Below, piece after piece: positions 46,794-56,600 of a stretch of DNA of 64,000 bases (its first letter is position 1; every line of letters starts with the position of its first letter). The position numbers and the translations under genes were made by a program. This DNA comes from Earliella scabrosa (lineage: Eukaryota > Basidiomycota > Agaricomycetes > Polyporales > Polyporaceae): contig JABYQQ010000005.1 in the NCBI GenBank assembly GCA_022605405.1, positions 2,356,001 to 2,420,000 on the forward strand, written 5' to 3'. The notes beneath the pieces were generated by a model. It saw only the letters and a list, made by a program, of their open reading frames with translations. It ran no database searches and was not told the DNA's origin.

Positions 46794-47253
46794 GATGGAA
46801 CAAGTGTAGGAGGGACGTGACCTAGTACCGGGCTTTTTCTCAATGACTTGGACGCAACTCGGGCTACGGTGCAAGGCTTTCTTCCTGCTCGAGCCGATGA
46901 TTGCTGCTAAATGCACGTCCCAATGGTGACGTGTGGAAGAGTTGGTCGTGTGATGTGCGTAGAGCAACGAAGCCTGAACGAAACAGTTTTGCTTGCCGCA
47001 TGCAGTTGACTCACCGGGCGGCGGGTCCGATGATCGGTACCGCAGTCACGCATCACCATTAAGCGCGCGCTCAAAGATACACTGCCAGCCAGGGTGACAG
47101 TTCGGACTCTAGAGACTAGATCTAGAGTGCGCATGCCAGGAGTTCGTCATCGTCGGCTGCGGCCGGAGAGCCCCCACCGGCATAGTACGGTCAACATGAA
47201 CTTGAATGTCGTGAAGGTGAGTTGTCCAACAAGGGTGAGCATGCTACCAGAAT

Positions 47254-47692
47254 GGGTGACTATCCGTAAGGCATCTAGGACGATATGTCCTAGATGTCGG
47301 AGTCTGAATCTCAGTGACCTGTCGCTTGTAGGGACCCATTCTAAACCGTAACGCACGGTTGGACCAAATCCATGTCTTTGAGTCTAGATTTTGAAAGGCG
47401 GGATCCGACGGTAGACGCGCATAGTTGAACCTACCCGTATGCCATATACAGACTGGCCAGGTCGTCGCAGACCCGCTTAACACCGTTTGAAACCTAGGAT
47501 TCCTAAATCATGGTCTGGGTAGGGGGGTCCACCCCCCTCCCAGATTTTAGAGTTTGGTCCCGGATGGAGCTTCTAAGCGGGATTTGGACCAAAGGTCGAG
47601 ACGGGGTCTTGTCACGCTGAATCTCCGACATCTCCCCGGTCTAGGATTTGGGAGGTCTAAACAATTCGTACGCGGCTTACGGATAGTCACCC
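47254..47692. mobile_element. MITE, 439 bp, 3-bp TSD (PIF/Harbinger-like)
   Basis: The ends are perfect 17-bp inverted repeats starting GGGTGACTATCCGTAAG (47254-47270 and complement 47676-47692), flanked by AAT on both sides (47251-47253, 47693-47695). Weaker internal inverted homology continues inward: AGATGTCGGAG near 47293, and its complement CTCCGACATCT near 47625. It encodes no protein. A 3-bp target duplication fits PIF/Harbinger or CACTA families. The superfamily is an inference. Confidence 0.75.
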
Positions 47693-47707
47693 AATGTCGC
47701 TGATGAA

Positions 47708-48142
47708 TAGGGTAGAGTCAATAAGTATTTTGCTTTCTACCTGACCGTTAATAACTGGTCTGGTGTCAGGACCCTTATTGACCAAGGTTATTGACTGTTG
47801 TTAACAAAGCTGTTAACAACGGTCAATAACGGTCAATAACGATAATGACAGGTTCATAACTTGTCCGGCGTCCGTCTAGATATGTCAAGGTATGTTTCCT
47901 CTTGCTTTGGCCGCAGTTCAGAGAAGCTGAACTCTGCAGACACCATGATCTGTGTGTGTCAGCAATCTCTGGTTGAGCGGTAAGGCATATCTCTTGGGGG
48001 AGAGCAGCTGTTCAACGGGGGTCCATATTGACACTTTATGACACCCCTCTGCAGGGCCCCCAGTTAATAACCGTTAATAACCAGTTATTAACCGAGTTAA
48101 TAACATGCTGTCAATAAGAGACCCCTTCTTGGCTCTACCCTA
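47708..48142. mobile_element. 435-bp hAT-like MITE, copy 1
   Basis: Starts TAGGGTAGAG and ends CTCTACCCTA, perfect 10-bp terminal inverted repeats. Subterminal blocks are rich in GTTAATAAC/GGTCAATAAC motifs on both sides, and a hairpin AGTTCAG-n5-CTGAACT lies in the middle. It encodes no protein. By eye it is identical along its whole length to copy 2, 548 bp away. The flanks (CTGATGAA left, ATTCAAGG right) show no target-site duplication. Confidence 0.85.
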
Positions 48143-48255
48143 ATTCAAGGTGAACTCCCAGTCGGACGAAGGGAGAGGCGAGGCCCAATCACAAGTAAGT
48201 ACTACGTAAACTCCGAACAGTGAACAGATGCATCTGCTATCCACTTGGTACTACA

Positions 48256-48690
48256 TAGGGTAGAGTCAATAAGTATTTTGCTTTCTACCTGACCGTTAAT
48301 AACTGGTCTGGTGTCAGGACCCTTATTGACCAAGGTTATTGACTGTTGTTAACAAAGCTGTTAACAACGGTCAATAACGGTCAATAACGATAATGACAGG
48401 TTCATAACTTGTCCGGCGTCCGTCTAGATATGTCAAGGTATGTTTCCTCTTGCTTTGGCCGCAGTTCAGAGAAGCTGAACTCTGCAGACACCATGATCTG
48501 TGTGTGTCAGCAATCTCTGGTTGAGCGGTAAGGCATATCTCTTGGGGGAGAGCAGCTGTTCAACGGGGGTCCATATTGACACTTTATGACACCCCTCTGC
48601 AGGGCCCCCAGTTAATAACCGTTAATAACCAGTTATTAACCGAGTTAATAACATGCTGTCAATAAGAGACCCCTTCTTGGCTCTACCCTA
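48256..48690. mobile_element. 435-bp hAT-like MITE, copy 2, with 8-bp TSD
   Basis: Same sequence and orientation as copy 1. It is flanked by a perfect 8-bp duplication GTACTACA (48248-48255 and 48691-48698), the TSD length of hAT transposons. The TAGGG terminus also resembles hAT ends such as those of maize Ac. It ends 74 bp from the stop codon of GTPase copy C, so it probably lies in or near its 3' UTR. Confidence 0.87.
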
Positions 48691-48764
48691 GTACTACACA
48701 CCGGTGGCTGTATATTACACAACTTAAGACCCATCTTGAATCGTACAACCATAGAAATCCACGA

Positions 48765-51700
48765 TTAGACCAGGACATGCGAGAAGTATCCGCATTCGAA
48801 CAGGTGCTGTGCCAATTGGCGAAGGTGGGTATCATGCCAAGCGCTGGTTACGCTGCTCTCTCGCCTCGAGCCAATTGTTGTTGGTGTTCTCAATGTCATC
48901 GAGCGTACGGAGAACCTGTTGACGAGTCGCGATCTGCTCTTCGCCTTTGGCAGGGCCCTTCCAGAGGTTGCACATGTTCTTCTCGGCCTGAATGGACCTT
49001 GAACACTGTTCGGCGGCCGAGACATCGAGATATTACACACCGTTTTGGCAAGCTTTGCCAGCGCGTTGTCGAGTTCCTCTTCGATACCCCCTGCGGCCTC
49101 CGTGAGACCAGTCATGAGGATATCCGCCGCATCCGTGAACACCACATTCTTCTTCTTCTCCACAGTGTCGTGCATGATAGCCTACGTTTCACCCGTTTGT
49201 CATCAGGGGGGACATCATGGAGTGGTAACACGAAAACTAACCTTCTGGCGTTTCATGCATCCCGTACCATTCTCTGCCATGGCAGACTTGTACCCTTCCA
49301 GCAGTTGTTCCTGCACATGCGGCGCCAAATCCCGGCTGATAGATTTCTGGTGATTCTGAAGCGCAATCTTCACCGCGGGTACGATGGAGACCAGCGCGGA
49401 TCGAATTTCTGCCATACATGCGTCTCCGTGCTTCTTCGCATGCGCCTGAAGATATGGCGGGACAGACGCGGCGATCTCCTTCATCAGCTCAGACACAGTC
49501 GTCATCACGTCATCCTCGAAGGACCCGAAAAAGTCCTTTTGGAATAGCTCGCACCAACTTGTCGCGATGTGTCGGGAGAAGGGAGCAATGAGTTCAACAT
49601 TAAGATCTCGCTTGTTCCAAGCCCCCTCCCTTCGCACCGCTAGTGCGAAACGCGTTATGAGCAAGCAAGACAGGTATATGATATGGGAGATACGCACTCG
49701 CTCGATACGACTGCCATGCCATGGAGGCGGCGAATTTATCGCAGATTTTCACAGCGGATTGGGAGGCCTACGCAATAACTGAGTTGTGAACGTGAAAGTA
49801 AGACCATGTTACCTACTCTGGCGGCACCTTCTGCGCACTTGTCGCCCAAGTACTCTTCGAACGCGCCTTGAAGGTTACACACACATGTTTGGACAACCTG
49901 ATTCAAATCCTATGAATCGGAGACATGTTATCTGTTCAGTCATTGTGACGGTCGGTCGAATGATCAGCCTGGTCTGACCTTGATCAGACGCCATAATACC
50001 CCAGAGGTCTGTCGTTTTGCCTTGATATCTCGTAAGACACGATTGTTGAAGTCCTCGTCCGGGAAGCCATCTGTGGCGGACCGCCACTGCTTCATGATGG
50101 CCTCGCGATCCTTGTCGGACAGACCAGGATGTGACTCTTCCATGAAGGCACGGAATGACTGAATGAATGCTCGAAGTCGCTCAAGTAGATTCCGAGCCGC
50201 CTCTTCGTGAAGGGGGAGAATGAGGGTATGGCACCATTCTTGCAACGCGGGTATCCCAGTGTCTTCTCTTGTTGCGAAACACACCGTTTCATTCTCGTCT
50301 GCGTTTCCAAATCATCAGAGGTAATCCAAACCACCCGTGATCATGAGATAACATTAAGTACCTTGGAGGCGTACGTAGTCTCGAGCGGAAATCGTGAAGA
50401 CGCGCACATCTACGCGAGTGTTACCGTGCGTAAGTATGCGGCATGTTCCCTTGACCATACATACCATGTTCGCAGACAATGCCTGTCGGATAGATAGCTG
50501 ATGAGGAGATAGGCAAGGAGTCATTGAAAGCGCCTCATACCTCGTGCTTCCAACCCGGCTTTGAACTGTGCCTGTATGCGATTTCTTGTGTACTGTGCAA
50601 ACGGCATCGGTACTGTCTATAGGCCATGAATATAGTGGACTGACCTGGGACCGCTTGAAAGCGCAGAAGGAATTTAACGCCTTCTCATGTGATCTTCGCT
50701 TCGCCTCTGCATCTAGCAGTTGGAGTCGGGCATCTTCGCCTTCTTTGTTCTGTTCTTGCAGGAGGCGTTCTAGATCAGCGATTTTCCGAAGAGTAATCTC
50801 TGCGATATCATCTATTGGAGCGTTCAGATTTCGACTCTCCAACGGACATTGCGCGTCGGTCGTCCCCGATTCCTCCGTTTCGACATCTGTGGTATTACCT
50901 GTGATCTCAAGGCGCTGTCGTTTATGGGAGGGTGCGGTTGTATCGGTTTGGACTGTGTCGGCGGTCTTGCGTTTCAAAGGCATGGTCACGACCCGTTTCG
51001 GGTCTAGCTGTAGTTGGGCTAATTCCGCGCGAGCGGCCTGGAGGGCGGCATCCGTGCCTATATTCGGAGGAATGAGCAGGCACACAGAGAGGGGCAGGAA
51101 GTCGATGGCAACACGGACCGCGACTTGCTTCATCTGTACTAGTCTTGAAAGTCCTCCATTTCGTGAACTCCCGTCTATCGCAGCTGATTTCCGTCTGTAG
51201 TTGCTGGTACTCTGGATCATCCCGCAATCTCATCTCGCGCGTGACCTCGTTGAAGGATATGTCATCGCATTTAGTTGCTATAATCGGGGAGATGGAGTTA
51301 TGAGGCGGCTACTGCGTGGATGAGGAGCATACCGATGAAAGTAAACGCTTGAGGATTGAGGCTATACAGAAAGTATGTGAGGGCACTGAGGCCTGGAGGC
51401 ATTGTTAACTGACGTACTTTCCATCTGGACACAATGAGATCAGTATTACTCTATACCACGAAGATGGTGACGCACCGAACGCCATCTGATTGCAGAACGC
51501 TTCACCCAGAAGTTCTACCAATGGTCGTTAGACCGCCATCGTCACTCAAGCATCAAACTCACTTTGAGCAGTCCTATCATGGATAGCACGCGTGATTGGT
51601 GCAGCGATCCAGAAGTGATCGGCCTTCTGCATGTACTCGCTTGCAATCTTGGCTCTAGCCGCGTTCGAATCTGCAGCCCCGGGCAGGTCGACTAAGACAA

Positions 51701-52764
51701 CTCCGGATGCCAGGCAAGGAGCAGGGCACCGGATCCTGATTTGCTGAATCAGTGCCCAATATCCGATTTGAGCCCCAGAGTACTGTTCCCGGGAGTCGAT
51801 GTATGGCGCCAGCATTGGGGCAAAGTCACTGCCGCTGCTTGCTTTCAGCGAAATGGTCGTACCAAGCAGTCCCATGACCTCTGGATGGCAAGGTGGAGGT
51901 GAGTCAACATCATGATATAACTTGTTGTACTGACTGGGTGACAATCGCATAACGGCATTTGCATCCATTGTGGACAGAGCCTCAATTGAGAGATTGGGAT
52001 ACGCTGCTTGGACCTAGCGATCCTGGTGAGTACATAAGTGCAGGAAAACGCTCGCATTCACCTTCGCTCGCGCAATAGCAGCAGGTCCAGAGTCGTCTGA
52101 GCTATGGACGCCGGTATGACTAGTAGTCTCTGATTGCTCATCCTGCATTGCGTTCTGGTCGTCGCGGACGTCTTCAATGAGTTGCTCTACTTCCTTCTTC
52201 CAATCGGCGTGCGTCAAAAACTCGACCTCCGCCTCGAAGGAGTTGGTGTTGTTGAATGCAATCTCCGTCACTACGGCAGTGCATGCTGTACGTTCTCAAG
52301 CTACATGAAGGTCACAAGCAGGTGCTTAGGAAGCTCACCAGACATGCCGCTCGTAGGTACAACGTCCACTTCAGAAAGTCGTATGAGAAGGCCTGCTCCG
52401 GAGACGGACAAGAAGCCTCACCTCCCAACATGGCATTGATCAATGACGATTTTCCTGAGCCGGTAGCTAGCGCACGAGCTGAGCATGAAACCTGACACGC
52501 GCCGTTTCGAACCTACTCACCTCCTAGAACAGCAATGACAAGTCTAGGATTGTAAGACGTCTTCAACCTAAGTGGAGAAACGACGTTGAGCACATGACTA
52601 CATGCGTATGAATATGACCCTTACGTTGCAAGTTCGACGGCATACTGCTCTTGGGCGTCGCGTGCTCCCAGTTGCCGTCCTCTCATGACGGATTGTAATT
52701 CCTTGATAGACCGAAGGGCTTGCCTCTTGGCGTCCTTTGCGGTATAAACCAACCCGGTAGACAT
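48765..52764 (-). CDS. SLIP-GC-like dynamin-superfamily GTPase, copy C
   Basis: Starts MSTGLVYTAKDAKRQALRSI, and AVELAT splices to LKTSYNPRLVIAVLGG. Then come the P-loop ATGSGKSSLINAML (about 52470-52430), VVPTSGMSACTAVVTEIAFN, GYWALIQQIRIRCPAPCLA, G3 LVDLPGAADSN (51695-51665), HFWIAAPITRAIHDRTAQ and G4 ATKCDDIS (about 51270). The linker holds two basic clusters (PLKRKTAD and PSHKRQRLE, NLS-like) and a coiled coil ending LNSFCAFKRSQ. After VFTISARDYVRLQG come PALQEWCHTLILP, FEEYLGDKCAEG, RDLNVELIAPFSRHIATSW and AENGTGCMKRQK. The C-terminus (HLFECGYFSHVLV) stops at 48765. It is closest to copy A. The Ala-to-Ser change in the P-loop still fits GxxxxGKS. No break is seen. Confidence 0.82.
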
Positions 52765-53625
52765 ACGTGCTGCGTGCTACATAGGTATACACGTTACGTC
52801 AACTTCTGTTCAGGGCTCGAGAGGAACGGGCATACCTTCGGACTCAGAGCAGTGCGCGGTATTGCCGGGGTCGACTACAATATCAAGCACAGACCAAGAG
52901 TGACACGCGCTTGTTTAACGAAGAATATGCGTGGCGTTGTCTGAACGCGAATGGATGGAGGAGAGAGGGCGAGAAACGCAGAGAGGAGCCTGTGGCCAGG
53001 ACGAGCGTGAGGAAACGCGTGACATAACGCGTTTTGATGGTAACTTGGGTGTCGCTTCCCTATCTTCCCTTAGTCGGCGGCCTGCCCCCTTGGTATCTCC
53101 CTTTGTACTTCAGAAGTTCAGAACTTCCTGGGAACATCGGACATTGACCGGGTCTTCTTCGCAATTACAGGAGTTCGTTCCCGAGCGCTCCCGTCAATCT
53201 TGCGAACTGCAACGCATTGGCATAAAAACGTCATTGAAGCAGGGAATCCGGGATCCCAACGTGGAAGCGAAGCTCTTAGCTCACCTGCTAATCTGCGTCT
53301 CGGTTTGAGTCTTGCTGCTGCTTCCGCACGCAGAGGTTCTACACGAAGGCAATAACATCGCACGACTAAATATGGATTGTATCGTAGCACAGAGACCGTA
53401 CAAATGTAGCAGTGCGGAAGACACTGGGAAGAGCAACGATGAGAGCAAAAGACGACAAGCTGCGGGAACAAGGTGAAGTACAAGGAGGATCGTACAATAC
53501 TTTACGCAACATGTGATCTAGGTGGGAGAATACGGTCGAACGCGCCGAGCATTATTACACTAGCAACGAGGAATCGAATGAAGGAAGCGAAGTCGTCGGG
53601 CTCTTGCAATGAGACCACTTGAGCC
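52765..53625. other. intergenic between copy D stop and copy C start
   Basis: Holds the promoter of copy C with a paired ACGCGT motif. Otherwise nothing recognised. Confidence 0.5.
53015..53032. promoter_or_regulatory. paired MCB motif upstream of copy C
   Basis: ACGCGTGACATAACGCGT: two ACGCGT boxes with the same 6-bp spacer as upstream of copy A, about 250 bp upstream of the ATG at 52764. Confidence 0.55.
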
Positions 53626-56600
53626 CTATGCAGCGTTTGTATATGTTAGCATGGCTCGCGAAACACTTTCAGCAGTCTTCCAGTGCTCCAGCTGCTGGAG
53701 GACCTCAGAAACAATCTCGACCACTTCAGCACGGGCCCGAACTTGCTCGGGATCGTCGCGCACGCCCTCCCACAAGACAGCAATGCTGACTTCAATCTAC
53801 GTCATTAAGCCCCATCAGTTTACCATCAATGCACGACCCAGCTATAAACGCATGTAACGCACCTTCCTTGCGAGTTCTTCCAGGGAGGCGAGAAGTGCAT
53901 CGCCCACTGCTTCGGCCGCATCGGACAGACGGCCCATTATGACGTCTGCCATACCCGTGAACACGTATGACTTCACTCTGGCAATGAAGTCATGGAAGAC
54001 AGCCTGCGGAACACCGATCAGCATACGGCCGCAGGATTACGCATATGGGGAGGCACAACTCGCCTTCTGTCGGGCCACACTACCACGGCCTCGTTCTTCC
54101 ATAGCGCGGTCGTAGCCGTCGAAGAGCTGGGTTTGGATGTGAGGAGACAAGCATCGACTTATCTCCTTCTGCTGCGTGTTCATCGCCTCGCTGACTACCT
54201 CTAGGGTCTTGCGAAGAGTGACACGCGCTTCCTCGAGACATAGCTCTCCTTGACCTTTCGCGCGCTCCTTGAGTCCAATCGCTGCCGTGGCCTCGACGTC
54301 CGCAAGAAGGTTCTGGATGACGTTCATAGTGGCTTTCTCGAAGGACGCGAAGAGGTCCGACTCGAAGACCTTCGACCAGGAGCTCGCGATCTGACGAGTG
54401 AATGGGTTGGTGAGTTCGACGTTGAGATCCTGGCGGAACGACCCGTGTCGACGCAGTGCTACAGAACGGAGCTGGTGAGCGGAGCATCATAGCGCTTGGA
54501 AACGACCACGTACTCGCACGATACGTCGCCCAGTGCATGCTGGCGGCGAACGTGTCGGACGTCTCCACAGCGGCAGCAGCAGCCTGGAAGGGTCGTTTAG
54601 CAAAAGAAAATGCTACAAATGCTGCACTCACGTTTGTCGCGCCGACTTGACATCTTTCCTCAAGACCGTCCCTGAACCGTTCTTGGAGGTCTTGGACGCA
54701 ATCATCGACGACCTTGCCGAATTCCTGGATGACGCGCCATTTCAGGCCCCAAGAACAAAGCCAAACTTGACGATGACGCACCTCAACGAGTCGCGGAGTA
54801 ACGCCGATGGGCTTCCCATCAGGACCAATCTTGCTCTGCTTGATAGTGTGAAGCCCAGTGAAGGGGTCATCCATATCGAAGCCAGGGTCCGAGCTTGCAA
54901 AGCCTTGGTATACATCGGGGCCCTCGGCTACGTCCGACTCCCAAAGGTCCTTCATGGCAAGCCGATCTTCCTCAGTGACGTCGCCGATGCCCTGCAAGAA
55001 CATTCGCACGTTCTTCGCGAACGTCGTGAGGTGCGTGAGGAAGCTCCGGGCGGCGCGCGACCGCGAAGAAATCGTGAGGTTATGACACCATTCCTGCAGA
55101 GCGGGAATGCCGGTGTCGTCCACTTTGGTGAAGCAAGTAGGATCGCCATCCCCCTTCACTTGGCCTGCGTATCCGTGATTGTCAAAAGCCGCCGCGATAC
55201 GCACTTGAGTAAATGTACAAACCTTTGATGCGGACGTAGTCCCGAGCCGAGCAAGTGAACACGGGTAAATCAATTGCTTCGTAGTCTGCGAAGACGATCG
55301 TCAATGCAACGGTACATAATGATGACTATCGCGAAGCAGCATACCTCTGATGTTCACGGTCGGATCGAACGAGTCAGGGTTCTTCTGCTCTTGTTCGGCA
55401 TCTACGGAACAATTAGGCTCTACTTTGGTCGACACAGCGGGGTTCGACTAACCGTCCAAGTCCTTCAACCCAGTGCGGAAGTCCTCCTTGAGGACATCTC
55501 GTGAGAACTGGATAGTTCCAAATCAGCGCACTGGTCAACGGCGGAGGAGTGTATGACAAACCTCAGACCGCTTCAACGAGCAAAAGGCGTTCTTCTTCCG
55601 CTGTGCCTCGTTCTGCCTCTTCTTGAGCGTTGCGAGCGCGTCAACGGCGTCCTTCCTCTGTTGCCTGAACACGTTGAGCTGTTCACGACCATCCTTGATG
55701 GCCTGCTTGACCTCCTCGATCTTCGCCTTCAAGCTCTCGACCGTGACCTCTTCCTCTTCTTCCTCGTCTTCTTCCATCTTGTCCTCCTTCTCGGATCCTG
55801 AATCCGAGCCGGAATCAGAGTCGGAGTCAGAGTCGGAGCCGCTCTTGTCGTCAGGCTTGTCCATATCTTCATCGCTATCAGAGAAGATGAGTTCGTCCTC
55901 GACCGCAAACACATCGTCGTCCTCATCGACCTCCATGCGGTCGTCAGAGGGTGCCGGGCTGCTGGCGCGTTTCTTCTTCGAGGGCCGCTCCTTGTCACTG
56001 CGTTTGTTCTTGCGCTTCCTGCTCTTGGGTTCGTCCTCTTCCTTCTCGGACTCAGACTCCGACCCCGAGTCAGAGTCAGAGTCCGAGCCGGACTTGTCGG
56101 ACGCTTTGCTTGGAGGCTTTGCACTCTTGCCTTTCTTGGCAGTGAGCTTTGGCTCAAAAGATTCGCCATTCTGGAGCGCGGCAAGATGTTCTTGATGTTC
56201 CTTGAGTATGGCCCGCGTCTGCTTGAGCTGCTCGTTGACGTCTGTCACAGGCCTAGTTAGCACGATAGCTTAGGGTGCATCAGTCTTAATACACACCGTG
56301 GGCGGCGGCCTCAGCCTCAGCCTTCTTCTTCTTCCATTCTTCGGTTTCAACCTTGCATTTGTCGATCTCGTCCTCGATCTCCTCGAGCTCAGGATCGTCA
56401 TCGAGGTTGAGAGCGCGGATGACTTCAGAACAAGAGATATCATCACACTTGGTGGCTACATGTATGATGAGTTAGCGTTCTATAGTGGAAGAGCATACCC
56501 CACACGCACCAATGAATGTGATTGCGTTCGCGTCATAGCTAGGCAGGTGAGTTAGGAACATGGGTTGAACACCTGTGCAAGCTCAAAGCATCGTGGTCAC

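Larger units (their letters stand above)
46794..48764. other. transposon-rich intergenic region between copies B and C
   Basis: A 2-kb spacer. About two thirds is made of three short inverted-repeat elements listed separately. The part next to copy B (46794-47250) is its presumed promoter and lacks an exact ACGCGT. Confidence 0.7.

Noticed and set aside
46794..48764. CRISPR-like array from the repeated GTTAATAAC/GGTCAATAAC motifs
   Set aside because: The spacing is irregular, the genome is eukaryotic, and the motifs are subterminal repeats of the MITE.
55535..56263. Acidic Ser/Asp/Glu/Lys-rich frame as a stand-alone chromatin protein gene
   Set aside because: It is flanked by splice sites and lies between the G4 and FCxxKRS modules of GTPase copy D, so it is that protein's linker.
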